A stretch of DNA of 17,666 nt. It comes from Oscillibacter sp. Lineage in GTDB: Bacteria; Bacillota; Clostridia; Oscillospirales; Oscillospiraceae. Within the stretch, counting starts at the first letter, position 1; every line of letters begins with the position of its first letter. Shown here piece after piece: positions 1-10,877 of this stretch. The notes under the pieces are model-generated. The model ran no database searches, was not told where the DNA came from, and saw only the letters and a list, made by a program, of their open reading frames with translations. The stretch lies in assembly GCA_003522105.1 (NCBI GenBank), contig DPGF01000134.1:1-17666 (forward strand), given 5' to 3'. Both the position numbers and the translations under genes were made by a program.

Positions 1-3524
<3,524 letters not shown>

Positions 3525-3566
3525 AAATGAACCTCCTATTTATTTCACCGTCAAAAAACGGTTCTT

Positions 3567-3594
3567 CTGCGTTTGGACGCAAAATCCAACGCAG
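3567..3594 (-). repeat. Inverted repeat at the PFOR transcription start
   Basis: CTGCGTT pairs with AACGCAG and GGA with TCC, with one unpaired A and a 7-base loop. It begins just downstream of the -10 box and covers the predicted +1. It could be an operator or a 5'-end stabilising hairpin; I do not recognise it as a known regulator site. Confidence 0.6.
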
Positions 3595-3596
3595 AT

Positions 3597-3625
3597 ACTA
3601 TAGCACACTTTTTTCGACATGTAAA
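3597..3625 (-). promoter_or_regulatory. SigA-type promoter of the PFOR gene
   Basis: Read on the minus strand: -35 TTTACA (3620-3625), 17-bp spacer, -10 TATAGT (3597-3602), with TG one base before the -10 (extended -10). The predicted start is near 3590, giving a leader of about 66 nt before the ATG. Confidence 0.85.
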
Positions 3626-3716
3626 CGCTTTGCTCTTGTAAAAACATTCACCATTTTGCAACAATAAGTTCAATTTCTTTTATTTTTAAAGAATTTTTGC
3701 GAAGTTTTACCGATTT

Positions 3717-3734
3717 TGTGCAAAATGTGCAAAA
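3717..3734. repeat. Tandem 9-bp repeat in the PFOR/yifB intergenic region
   Basis: TGTGCAAAA occurs twice head to tail with no gap, upstream of the plus-strand yifB promoter. The rest of 3626-3750 is AT-rich and I see no gene in it. Function unknown. Confidence 0.6.
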
Positions 3735-3750
3735 ATGCATCGGAGGGGAT

Positions 3751-3778
3751 TTGCCTGATGCAAAAAATGTGCTATACT
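3751..3778 (+). promoter_or_regulatory. Promoter of the yifB-like gene and downstream run
   Basis: -35 TTGCCT (3751-3756), 16-bp spacer, -10 TATACT (3773-3778) with TG one base upstream. The predicted start is about 3785. A perfect 7+1+7 palindrome (3790-3804) lies immediately inside the leader. Confidence 0.75.
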
Positions 3779-3789
3779 AATTGCAGAAT

Positions 3790-3804
3790 GCGCCGCAGCG
3801 GCGC
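3790..3804 (+). repeat. GC-rich palindrome in the yifB leader
   Basis: GCGCCGC, a central A, then GCGGCGC: perfect 7-bp arms. It sits a few bases downstream of the predicted transcription start and just before the ribosome binding site (GGAGG at 3812-3816). It may be a 5' hairpin or operator; no function is assigned. Confidence 0.5.
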
Positions 3805-3824
3805 GGAAGAGGGAGGAGAAGAAT

Positions 3825-5342
3825 ATGGTCACAGCAGTGCGTTCGCTCGGCCTTCAGGGCATCTCGGGCTATGAGGTCACGGTGGAGTGCTTCCTTTCCG
3901 GGGGGCTTCCCGCGTTCGACATCGTCGGCCTCGGCGACACGGCGGTCAAGGAATCGCGCGAGCGCGTGCGCGCGGCGGTGAAAAACTGCGGCGTGAAGTT
4001 TCCCGTCTCCCGCATCACGGTGAATCTTGCCCCGGCGGGACTCAAGAAAGAAGGAACGCTCTACGATCTGCCGATCCTTCTCGGTATTCTCGCCTGTGCA
4101 GAGGAGATCAAGTCTCCCGCCAGGGACGCGGCCTTTGTCGGAGAGCTTTCGCTCACCGGCACACTGCGCGCGGTGAACGGCGTGCTGCCCATGGCGATGG
4201 CCGCGGCGCGCGCAGGCATCAAAACGCTCTATGTCCCCGCGGCCAACGCCGCGGAGGCAACGCTTGCCGACGGCGTGACCGTCTACGGCGTGCCGGACGT
4301 TGTGTCCCTTGTGCAGCATTTGAAGGGCAAAGCGCCGCTCAGGCCCGAGCCGAAGTGGCAGGCGGAACAGACGGACGAACAAGGTCCCGACTTTTCCGAC
4401 GTCATGGGGCAGGAGAATGTCAAGCGCGCCTTGGAGATCGCCGCCGCGGGCGGGCACAACATTCTGCTCATCGGTTCGCCCGGCGCGGGCAAGTCGATGC
4501 TGGCGCGAAGGCTTCCGTCGATCCTGCCCGATATGACGAGGAAGGAAGCGCTCGAGGCGACGGAGATCTGGTCAGTCGCGGGGCTGACGGACAGTGCGCA
4601 GCCGATGCTGCTGCACCGGCCTTTCCGTGCGCCGCACCACACGCTCTCCGCTTCCGCGATGACCGGCGGGGGAAAGGTGCCGAAGCCCGGCGAAATTTCG
4701 CTCGCGCACCACGGCGTTCTCTTTTTAGATGAGCTGCCAGAGTTCCACCGCGATGTGCTCGAGGTGCTGCGCGCTCCCATTGAGGACGGCGAGGTCACCA
4801 TCACCCGCGCCGCGGGCAGCGTGACGCTGCCGAGCCGATTTATGCTTGTCGGCGCGATGAACCCCTGCCGCTGCGGCTGGTACGGCCACCCCTCGGGGCG
4901 CTGCCACTGCACAAAGCAGCAGGTGGAAAAATACGTCGAAAAAATTTCCGGCCCCATGCTCGACCGCATGGATCTGCACGTCAATGTGCCGAGCGTCGAA
5001 TTTGAGGCCATGCGCCGGCGCGAAAAGGCAGAGTCCTCCGCCGAGGTAAAAGCGCGCGTGAACAGAGCGCGCGAGGTGCAGAAAGAGCGTTTTTCCGGTA
5101 CGGACGTTGCCTGCAACGCGCAGATGACGCCCGCGATGGTGGGCGAGTACTGCACGCTGGACGCCGCGGGCGAAAAGCTCTTGAAAGGCGCCTTTGAGCG
5201 CCTCGGCCTCACCGCCCGCAGCCACGATCGCCTGCTGCGCGTGGCGCGCACCATTGCAGACCTTGACGGCAGCGAGACCATTGAAGCGCACCACCTCGCA
5301 GAGGCTATCCAGTACCGCAACACCGATATTTTGCAAGGATGA
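3825..5342 (+). CDS. YifB/ComM-family AAA+ ATPase (Mg-chelatase-like)
   Basis: 505 residues, the usual length for the family. The N-terminal domain begins MVTAVRSLGLQG and carries the conserved stretch GLPAFDIVGLGD near 27-38. The central AAA+ module has Walker A GSPGAGKS (217-224) and Walker B VLFLDE (298-303), followed by a CxC...CxC segment (NPCRCGWYGH...CHC) typical of YifB proteins. The C-terminal Mg-chelatase-like helical domain ends near the stop. The Haemophilus and Vibrio relative ComM is a branch-migration helicase used in natural transformation; whether that role holds here is inference. The start is fixed by GGAGG at 3812-3816. First gene of a four-gene run; the next gene, thiI, follows after 89 bp. 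Confidence 0.95.
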   Translation: MVTAVRSLGLQGISGYEVTVECFLSGGLPAFDIVGLGDTAVKESRERVRAAVKNCGVKFPVSRITVNLAPAGLKKEGTLYDLPILLGILACAEEIKSPARDAAFVGELSLTGTLRAVNGVLPMAMAAARAGIKTLYVPAANAAEATLADGVTVYGVPDVVSLVQHLKGKAPLRPEPKWQAEQTDEQGPDFSDVMGQENVKRALEIAAAGGHNILLIGSPGAGKSMLARRLPSILPDMTRKEALEATEIWSVAGLTDSAQPMLLHRPFRAPHHTLSASAMTGGGKVPKPGEISLAHHGVLFLDELPEFHRDVLEVLRAPIEDGEVTITRAAGSVTLPSRFMLVGAMNPCRCGWYGHPSGRCHCTKQQVEKYVEKISGPMLDRMDLHVNVPSVEFEAMRRREKAESSAEVKARVNRAREVQKERFSGTDVACNAQMTPAMVGEYCTLDAAGEKLLKGAFERLGLTARSHDRLLRVARTIADLDGSETIEAHHLAEAIQYRNTDILQG

Positions 5343-5375
5343 AGCGGAGATTCCAGCACAAAAATAAGTAAATTC

Positions 5376-5406
5376 AGCCGCGGTTCCCGCCGGCGCGGGC
5401 GCGGCT
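5376..5406 (+). other. Imperfect GC-rich hairpin between yifB and thiI
   Basis: Outer arms AGCCGCG/CGCGGCT (7 bp), inner arms CCCGC/GCGGG around a CGGC loop, with a GTT bulge on the 5' side. No T-run follows, so it is not a standard intrinsic terminator. It lies just upstream of the thiI ribosome binding site and could mark a processing or pause site. Confidence 0.5.
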
Positions 5407-5431
5407 ATTGAAAATGAGGAGAACAACACCA

Positions 5432-6604
5432 ATGCATGAAATGATCCTGTGCAAGCTCGGCGAGGTCGTGCTCAAGGGGCTCAACCGCCGCAGCTTTGAA
5501 GATAAGCTGATGGCGAACGTCAACCGCCGTGTGGCAAAATGCGGCAATTTCCGTATCTACGCCAAGCAGAGCACCATCTACGTCGAGCCCAAGGACGAAA
5601 ACTGCGACATTGACGCGGCCTTTGAGGGCTGCAAGAAGGTCTTCGGCATCATCGCCGTTTCCAAGGCCCTGCCCTGCGAGAAGGACGTGCAGAAGATCAT
5701 CGGCGCGGCGAAGGAGTACCTTGCCGATGAAATGCGCGCGGCGAAGAGCTTCAAGGTCGAGAGCAAGCGCGCCGACAAGACCTTCCCCTTGACGTCGATC
5801 CAGCTTTCCCAGCAGGTGGGCGGGGCGCTCCATCAGGCGTTCCCGACCTGCGAGGTCAACGTCCACGACCCCGAGCTCGTCGTCCACATTGAAATTCGCG
5901 ACGATTCGGCCTATGTCCACGGCCCCGCGGAAGAGGGCGCGGGCGGTCTGCCCATCGGCATGGGCGGCGTGGCGGTGAGCCTTCTTTCCGGCGGCATCGA
6001 CTCGCCCGTTTCGTCCTACATGATCGCAAAGCGCGGTGTCAAGCTCGAAATGGTGCACTTTTTCTCCCCGCCATACACCTCCGACGCGGCGAAGGAGAAG
6101 GTGCTTTCCCTTGCCAAACTCCTTGTGCCCTGGTGCGGACGGATGACGGTGCAGGTCGTGCCCTTTACCGAAATTCAGGAGGAAATTCGCCGCAACTGCC
6201 CCGAGGAGTTCTTCACGCTCATCATGCGCCGCTTTATGATGCGCATTTCGCAGCGCGTGGCGGATCAGGTCAAGGCCAAGGCGCTCGTCACGGGCGAGAA
6301 CCTCGGCCAGGTCGCCTCGCAGACGATGGAGGCCCTGCGCGTGACGGAGGACGTGGTCGATCTTCCCGTCCTGCGCCCGCTCATCGGCATGGATAAGGAG
6401 GAGATCGTGCGCCTGTCGCGCAAGATCGGCACCTTTGACACCTCGATCCTGCCCTACGAGGATTGCTGCACGGTCTTTACGCCGCGCCATCCGCGCACGA
6501 AGCCGAATCTTGAGGAAGTCCGCGAGGCCGAGGCAGCGCTCGATATCGAGGGCCTCATCGACCGCGCGATGACAAACCGTGAATTTGTACGCATCAAATT
6601 CTGA
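5432..6604 (+). CDS. thiI: tRNA 4-thiouridine synthase ThiI (no rhodanese domain)
   Basis: Adenylates U8 of tRNA with ATP and transfers sulfur to give 4-thiouridine; in some bacteria it also feeds sulfur to thiamine synthesis. The protein has 390 residues: N-terminal ferredoxin-like region (KLGEVVLKGLNRR, 8-20), THUMP domain to about 165, then the PP-loop domain with SGGIDSP (186-192) and the conserved PYEDCCTVF (341-349) with C345/C346. It ends at the PP-loop domain, so it is the short form without the C-terminal rhodanese of the E. coli enzyme, as is usual in Firmicutes. The ATG at 5432 is chosen because GAGGAG lies upstream (5416-5421) and MHEMILCKLGEVVLKG aligns with the family N-terminus; an in-frame TTG at 5408 lies upstream of that site. 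No cysteine desulfurase gene is adjacent. Confidence 0.96.
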   Translation: MHEMILCKLGEVVLKGLNRRSFEDKLMANVNRRVAKCGNFRIYAKQSTIYVEPKDENCDIDAAFEGCKKVFGIIAVSKALPCEKDVQKIIGAAKEYLADEMRAAKSFKVESKRADKTFPLTSIQLSQQVGGALHQAFPTCEVNVHDPELVVHIEIRDDSAYVHGPAEEGAGGLPIGMGGVAVSLLSGGIDSPVSSYMIAKRGVKLEMVHFFSPPYTSDAAKEKVLSLAKLLVPWCGRMTVQVVPFTEIQEEIRRNCPEEFFTLIMRRFMMRISQRVADQVKAKALVTGENLGQVASQTMEALRVTEDVVDLPVLRPLIGMDKEEIVRLSRKIGTFDTSILPYEDCCTVFTPRHPRTKPNLEEVREAEAALDIEGLIDRAMTNREFVRIKF

Positions 6605-6619
6605 AAGGAAGTCTTTACT

Positions 6620-7111
6620 ATGGCGGAAAACGAAAAATTGATCGAACAGCGCTGCTGCGAGCTGCTCAAGGCGCGCGGCATGACCTTTGCCGCGGCGGAA
6701 AGCTGCACCGGCGGTCTTATCGCCAAGCGCATCACGGATGTGCCGGGTGCGTCGCTCGTTTTCATGGGCGGCGTGGTGAGCTATACCGACACGGTCAAGC
6801 ACCGCGTGCTCGGCGTTCCGGCAGAGATGCTGGAGGAATACGGCGCGGTGTCCGCGCCCGTTGCCCGCGCGATGGCCGAGGGCGCGCGCAAGGTGACAAC
6901 GGCCGATCTCGCCGTCAGCGTCACGGGTGTCGCGGGCCCTGACCGCGACGAGCGCGGCAACGCCGTCGGCACGGTGTTCATCGGCTTTTCTTCCCCGGAG
7001 GAGACGGTCGCCGAGCGCTTCGACTTTGGCGAAAAAAGCCGCGCGGAGATCCGCGCGCTGTCCGCGGAGGAAGCGTTCAAGCTGCTGGAGGAAAAGCTGA
7101 AGGAAGCGTGA
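6620..7111 (+). CDS. pncC: CinA C-terminal domain amidohydrolase (PncC-like)
   Basis: 163 residues forming only the CinA C-terminal domain, the nicotinamide-nucleotide amidase that converts NMN to nicotinate mononucleotide. The family motif AESCTGGLIA is at 26-35, VSYTD at about 53-57 and the SVTGVAGPDRDERGN...VGTVFIG region near 95-117. The N-terminal MoaB-like/ADP-ribose pyrophosphatase part of full CinA is absent, so the name cinA would be misleading. It starts 15 bp after the thiI stop with an AAAGGA site, indicating cotranscription. The GxAGP loop reads PDRDERGN instead of the commoner glycine-rich PGGG. Activity is inferred from family membership. Confidence 0.92.
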   Translation: MAENEKLIEQRCCELLKARGMTFAAAESCTGGLIAKRITDVPGASLVFMGGVVSYTDTVKHRVLGVPAEMLEEYGAVSAPVARAMAEGARKVTTADLAVSVTGVAGPDRDERGNAVGTVFIGFSSPEETVAERFDFGEKSRAEIRALSAEEAFKLLEEKLKEA

Positions 7112-7131
7112 GAAACAGGGAGGAGACCAAT

Positions 7132-7863
7132 ATGAGACGAAGAAACACAGCGCTGCCGCTTTCGGCGCTGTTGGCGGCGCTGACACTTTTGGCGTCAGGC
7201 TGCGGAGAAAAGCAGGAAGCGCCGGACACCGTACCGGACGAACCCCTGATGCAGGAAGAAGATCCAACGGTCGAGCTGCAGCCGGACGCCAACTTTACGC
7301 TGGAACTGCCGAATGGATTTCTGAGCCTTGGGGCGGACTACGAGCCGAACGGAGAGACGCAGGATATGACCTACGACAGCGACGGTATGCTGCCTTATGA
7401 CTTTGCGCGCCATTACGATGCGGACGCGCAGCTCGTCGTCGGAACGGATTACTACCCTGAAACAGGGCGCGAGGTCATCAGTTATCTGCGCACCGACGCT
7501 ATGGGCGCGGGAACGCCGCGCGGCGTCAAGGTCGGCGACAGCGAGGAAGCGCTGCTGACGGAGTACCCGGAGAATCTCTACTGCATTGAGATCGAAGATA
7601 CGGAGCTGGACGACCGCTGCGTCACCGAGGACGGCTACAGTGAGCCTGCGTATGACTTTGACCGCGCCTATGTCTGGCAGCCGCAGACGCCGCAGGACGA
7701 CGGAAACTATGACGTCCGCGACATTGCATTTTACCTGAAGGACGGTGCGGTGAGCGCCATTACGATGACAAAGCCGTATGAGTTCCGCTTTGTCTACGGC
7801 GTGGACCGGGACGCGGCGCTGCGCCTTGCGGAAGAGAACCGTGCGCAGCTGTGCGAGGAGTGA
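7132..7863 (+). CDS. Predicted lipoprotein of unknown function
   Basis: 243 residues. Basic N-terminus MRRRN, hydrophobic stretch at 7-21 and lipobox LASG-C with the lipidated Cys at 24, followed by an acidic, proline-rich linker (to about 45). This predicts secretion and anchoring to the outer face of the membrane. The soluble part is very acidic and rich in Tyr and Asp. A segment GVKVGDSEEALLTEYP (about 121-136) resembles the short G-x-S-x-x-x-L-x-x-x-YP motif seen in other clostridial lipoproteins, but this is not enough to name a family. The start is set by GGGAGGAG at 7118-7125; an in-frame GTG at 7108 lies before that site and is rejected. It is last in the run, 20 bp after pncC, and is followed by a strong terminator. 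Confidence 0.85.
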   Translation: MRRRNTALPLSALLAALTLLASGCGEKQEAPDTVPDEPLMQEEDPTVELQPDANFTLELPNGFLSLGADYEPNGETQDMTYDSDGMLPYDFARHYDADAQLVVGTDYYPETGREVISYLRTDAMGAGTPRGVKVGDSEEALLTEYPENLYCIEIEDTELDDRCVTEDGYSEPAYDFDRAYVWQPQTPQDDGNYDVRDIAFYLKDGAVSAITMTKPYEFRFVYGVDRDAALRLAEENRAQLCEE

Positions 7864-7868
7864 GAAAT

Positions 7869-7904
7869 AAAAAGCGAGGGACGATCACTCGTCCCTCACT
7901 TTTT
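7869..7904. terminator. Bidirectional intrinsic terminator between lipoprotein and PfkB kinase genes
   Basis: Perfect 9-bp arms GAGGGACGA/TCGTCCCTC around a TCAC loop. The arms extend through one mismatch into AAAAAG/CTTTTT, so a U-run follows the hairpin in both directions. It serves the plus-strand lipoprotein run and the minus-strand kinase gene. Confidence 0.93.
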
Positions 7905-7927
7905 GTTGTATTTGCTTTTCGCCGGAA

Positions 7928-8884
7928 TCAAAGCTCGAGTGCGAGCTGCGCGTCGTCCAGCGCGGAAACGTCCAGCCCGAATTCGCTCGGCAGGTAGCGC
8001 GGGCAGACATTTTCACCCGTTGTGATGACAGAGGCGGCAAGGCGTGTGCCGATCTCACAGGATTCCATCATGGTCTTGCCATAGGTCTGGCCGATGACGG
8101 TTCCGGCAAAAAATGCGTCGCCCGCGCCGGTCGTATCCTTGACATCGACCTTTTTCGCGGGGCAATAGCCTTCCTCGCCGTCGAGCGTTGCAAAGACCGC
8201 ACCCTGAGAGCCCATCGTGACGACCATGCGGCGGATCTGCGCGCCGCGGATCTTGTCGTGCAGGACGGGCAGCATCTCGTCGGGGGTGAAATTGTCGTAG
8301 TTTTCAGAGAACAGGATTCCCGCCTCCTGCTGGTTGCAGATGAAGCAATGTACCGAGCGCAAAAAGTCGCGCCGCTCGATGGCGATGCTCATGTTGGAAA
8401 CGACCGCGTAAACGGGCTTGTGGTATTTTTCCGCCAGCGCGAACGTGCGCTTGACGATGTCCTTTTCCATGTCGATCTCCAGAAGGATGCTGTCGGCCTG
8501 GGAAAAGATCTCATCGCCCTGCTCGTCGAGAATGTCGGCGATGGGGTGCAGGTCGGGGCGCTTGGAGATGGACGCGGTCACATCGCCCGTGTTGTCAAAG
8601 ATGGCGAGCCAGGTGCCCATGCCGTCGGGCATGGTGCGCATGTAGCGCGTGTCGACTTTGTGGCTCTGGAGCTTTTTGACAACATCTGCGCCCGCGCTTG
8701 ACTCGTCGACGAGACTGACGAAGGTGGGGCGCAGCTCAACGTTTGCGATGTCCTCAACGATGTTGCGGCTCACGCCGCCGTGCACCTGCACAACGCGGCC
8801 TGCGTTGCGTCCGCCAGGGATATAGGAAGAGATGGGGTAGCCCTTGATATCGACAAAAACGGCGCCCAGTACGACAATGCTCAT
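7928..8884 (-). CDS. PfkB/ribokinase-family carbohydrate or nucleoside kinase
   Basis: 318 residues, typical length. The first PfkB signature region reads HGGVSRNIVEDIAN (35-48) and the second DTTGAGDAFFAG (250-261), with the catalytic base Asp256 and the anion-hole glycines. These residues support ATP-dependent phosphorylation of a sugar or nucleoside hydroxyl. GGxxRNIxE resembles pseudouridine-kinase-like and related nucleoside kinases more than fructokinases, but the substrate cannot be set from the sequence and no psuG-like gene is near. The start at 8884 is chosen because GGAGG lies 8 bases upstream; the ATG at 8899 overlaps that site. It has its own promoter, separated by a terminator from the transporter gene upstream, so it is probably a single-gene unit. 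Confidence 0.92.
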   Translation of the reverse strand: MSIVVLGAVFVDIKGYPISSYIPGGRNAGRVVQVHGGVSRNIVEDIANVELRPTFVSLVDESSAGADVVKKLQSHKVDTRYMRTMPDGMGTWLAIFDNTGDVTASISKRPDLHPIADILDEQGDEIFSQADSILLEIDMEKDIVKRTFALAEKYHKPVYAVVSNMSIAIERRDFLRSVHCFICNQQEAGILFSENYDNFTPDEMLPVLHDKIRGAQIRRMVVTMGSQGAVFATLDGEEGYCPAKKVDVKDTTGAGDAFFAGTVIGQTYGKTMMESCEIGTRLAASVITTGENVCPRYLPSEFGLDVSALDDAQLALEL

Positions 8885-8920
8885 GGGAAAACCCTCCATG
8901 GATCGGATAATTTTGAGCAG

Positions 8921-8932
8921 AGTATATCATAT
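8921..8932 (-). promoter_or_regulatory. Extended -10 promoter of the PfkB kinase gene
   Basis: Minus strand: TGA followed by TATACT (-10 at 8921-8926), an extended -10. No good -35 is seen at 17 bp. The 14-base stretch around it is identical to that at the tRNA-Gly promoter (12223-12236). The leader is about 30 nt. Confidence 0.65.
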
Positions 8933-8942
8933 TCTGCAAAAA

Positions 8943-8988
8943 AAGAAAAGAGGAAGGCGGACAGACCTGTTGGGTCTGCCCGCCTTTC
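8943..8988 (-). terminator. Intrinsic terminator of the lysine-transporter gene
   Basis: Arms at 8954-8967 and 8973-8986 pair over 14 positions with a single A-C mismatch and a 5-base loop. On the minus strand the hairpin is followed by a T-rich run. It lies just after the NhaC-type gene and before the kinase promoter. Confidence 0.85.
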
Positions 8989-9020
8989 CAGAGAGAAAAG
9001 AGAGTGGAGAGCAAATGAGA

Positions 9021-10559
9021 TCAATCCCTGATGCGAGCCTTTCTGGCTTCGTTTCTGCGAATAACGAAGAGGGTGCAGATCATCAGCACGATGCCGATGG
9101 CAAGGCAGATGATCCAGTTCTGCACAAAGCCTGCGAGCGCAAAGCACACAAAGCTCAGGCAGGCGACGGTGATGGCGTAGGGAAGCTGCGTTGCCACGTG
9201 ATTGACGTGCTCGCACTGCGCACCGGCGGAGGACATGATGGTGGTATCAGAGATGGGGGAGCAGTGGTCGCCGCACACAGCGCCCGCGCAGCAGGCGGAG
9301 ATGCCGATGTAGAGGAGTGCGCTGTCATTGGGGAAAATGGCGGTGACGATGGGGATCAGAATACCGAAGGTGCCCCAGGACGTGCCGGAGGCAAAGGCCA
9401 GCACGCAGGCGACGAGGAAGATGACGGCGGGGAGCATGTTGTAAAGCCCCTCAGACGCGGCATACATCAGATCATGCACGTAACCGGCTGCGTCAAGCGC
9501 GTTGAGTGTGGTCTTGAGGGAGACAGCGAGCGTGAGAATGATGATGGGGGAGATCATCGACTGGAAGCCCTTGGGAATGCAGCCCATGGCCGCACGGAAG
9601 CCGACGACGCGGCGGGCGACAAGGTAGATGACCGTGAGCACCAGCGCGATGAGACCGCCCCAGGGGAGGCCGACAAAGGCGTCGGTATTGCCGAATGCGC
9701 CGATGAAATCGCCGGCAAAGTCGGTGCAGCCAGAGGCGTCGGCGCCAAAGAAGCCGCCAACATAGAGCATGCCGATGGTGCAGAAGATGATGAGGAGAAT
9801 GACGGGAATGATAAGGTCAATGACGCGGCCCTTGGGGTTGATGTTCTCCTCGGTGCTGTCGGTGCTGCCGGAGAGGTCACCCGTGTTGCGGGCGCGCTCT
9901 TCAAAGCCACGCATCGGGCCGTAGTCAAACTTGAGCAGTGTGAGCGTGATGATAAAGACAAAGGTCAAAAGGGAATAGAAATTATAAGGAATCGCGCGGA
10001 TGAAGAGCTGGATGCCGGAAATGCCGGTGTCGAGATCCTCGGCCGTAGAGGATACGGCGGCCGCCCAGGACGAGATCGGCGCGATCATGCACACGGGGGC
10101 GGCAGTGGCGTCGATGAGGTAGGCGAGCTTGGGACGCGAGATCTGGTGGCGGTCGGTGACCGGACGCATGACCGAGCCAACGGTCAGGCAGTTGAAATAG
10201 TCATCGATGAAGATGAGAATGCCGAGCACGAACGTCGCAAGCTGCGCGCCTACGCGGGTGTGGATATTCTCCTCCGCCCAACGGCCGAAGGCTGCGCTGC
10301 CGCCCGCTAAATTGACGAGCGCTACGATGATGCCGAGCAGGACGAGGAAGAGAAAGATGCCCGCATTGTCAGCCACGGCAGTGACGAGGCCGTCATTGAC
10401 GATCATGTCGATCGTTGCGATGGGAGAGAAGTTGCAGGCAAACAGCGCACCGATCACAACGCCGATGAAAAGAGAGGAATACGCTTCCTTGGTGATCAGC
10501 GCCAGGGTGATGGCGACGATGGGGGGGACAAGCGCCCAGAAGGTTCCGACGAATTGCAT
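9021..10559 (-). CDS. NhaC-superfamily transporter under lysine riboswitch control; predicted lysine transporter (LysW-like)
   Basis: 512 residues, strongly hydrophobic with roughly 11-12 membrane helices; the C-terminal tail is basic (RRNEARKARIRD). NhaC-family features include FIDDYFNCLTVGSVMRP near 125-141 and a GTSWGTFGILIPI block near 400. Annotation by homology alone would say Na+/H+ antiporter. The lysine riboswitch and terminator in its leader point instead to lysine uptake or exchange. NhaC-superfamily genes under lysine riboswitches have been described as predicted lysine transporters (LysW), so the specific role is inference from regulation plus family. The start at 10559 is fixed by AAGGAG seven bases upstream; an in-frame ATG at 10589 lies before that site. 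Confidence 0.93.
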   Translation of the reverse strand: MQFVGTFWALVPPIVAITLALITKEAYSSLFIGVVIGALFACNFSPIATIDMIVNDGLVTAVADNAGIFLFLVLLGIIVALVNLAGGSAAFGRWAEENIHTRVGAQLATFVLGILIFIDDYFNCLTVGSVMRPVTDRHQISRPKLAYLIDATAAPVCMIAPISSWAAAVSSTAEDLDTGISGIQLFIRAIPYNFYSLLTFVFIITLTLLKFDYGPMRGFEERARNTGDLSGSTDSTEENINPKGRVIDLIIPVILLIIFCTIGMLYVGGFFGADASGCTDFAGDFIGAFGNTDAFVGLPWGGLIALVLTVIYLVARRVVGFRAAMGCIPKGFQSMISPIIILTLAVSLKTTLNALDAAGYVHDLMYAASEGLYNMLPAVIFLVACVLAFASGTSWGTFGILIPIVTAIFPNDSALLYIGISACCAGAVCGDHCSPISDTTIMSSAGAQCEHVNHVATQLPYAITVACLSFVCFALAGFVQNWIICLAIGIVLMICTLFVIRRNEARKARIRD

Positions 10560-10594
10560 GATGTTTCTCCTTTCCTGTGCTTTGCGCACAGAGC

Positions 10595-10629
10595 AAAAAA
10601 ATTAAGCCATGATTTCTATCATGACTTAA
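10595..10629 (-). terminator. Riboswitch expression-platform terminator
   Basis: Minus strand: 12-bp stem (10618-10629 with 10602-10613, one G-U pair), TTCT/AGAA loop, then seven T (10595-10601). It lies between the lysine aptamer and the transporter start codon, so lysine binding should end transcription here. The 5' arm contains TCATGA (10619-10624), which can pair with the same self-complementary hexamer at 10690-10695 at the 3' end of the aptamer, a likely antiterminator contact. Confidence 0.9.
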
Positions 10630-10687
10630 CACAAAAAACATCAAAAACCGATGCAATAATATAAACATCGAAGCTCCTGACCGCGTT

Positions 10688-10858
10688 GATCATGACAGCA
10701 CTCCGCCCTTTTGGGGCGACAGTCCGTCGGGTATTCCCCGACGACCCAGGCACCGACCGGACAGGAATCCAATCGACCCTTCGGCGGCCTCCCCTTTCGC
10801 TCCCCACGGTATCCTGCCGTTTGTCGGGGGCTACTTTTGTCAGCCGCGCCTCTATCAA
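10688..10858 (-). ncRNA. Lysine riboswitch (L box) aptamer
   Basis: Minus-strand sequence carries the conserved lysine-aptamer segments in order: GATAGAGGCGCGG, AAAGTAG, then GGGGAGCGAAAGGGGAGG, GCCGCCGAAGGG, GGACTGTCGCC and GGAGTGCTGTC. P1 forms between GATAG (10852-10856) and CTGTC (10694-10698). Another internal hairpin is CGTCGGG/CCCGACG with a GAATA loop (about 10721-10739). The closed length of about 165 nt fits the class. With the downstream terminator it predicts an OFF switch: high lysine stops transporter expression. Confidence 0.93.
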
Positions 10859-10877
10859 GACTTATGAAATTGTTTGC

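Noticed and set aside
5405..7267. 620-codon minus-strand frame over thiI and pncC
   Set aside because: Antisense to two genes with clear family motifs; His/Arg/Ala-rich composition typical of a shadow frame.
8844..10310. 488-codon plus-strand frame over the transporter gene
   Set aside because: Antisense to a protein with clear membrane helices and NhaC features; Gly/Asp/Glu-rich shadow with no ribosome binding site evidence.
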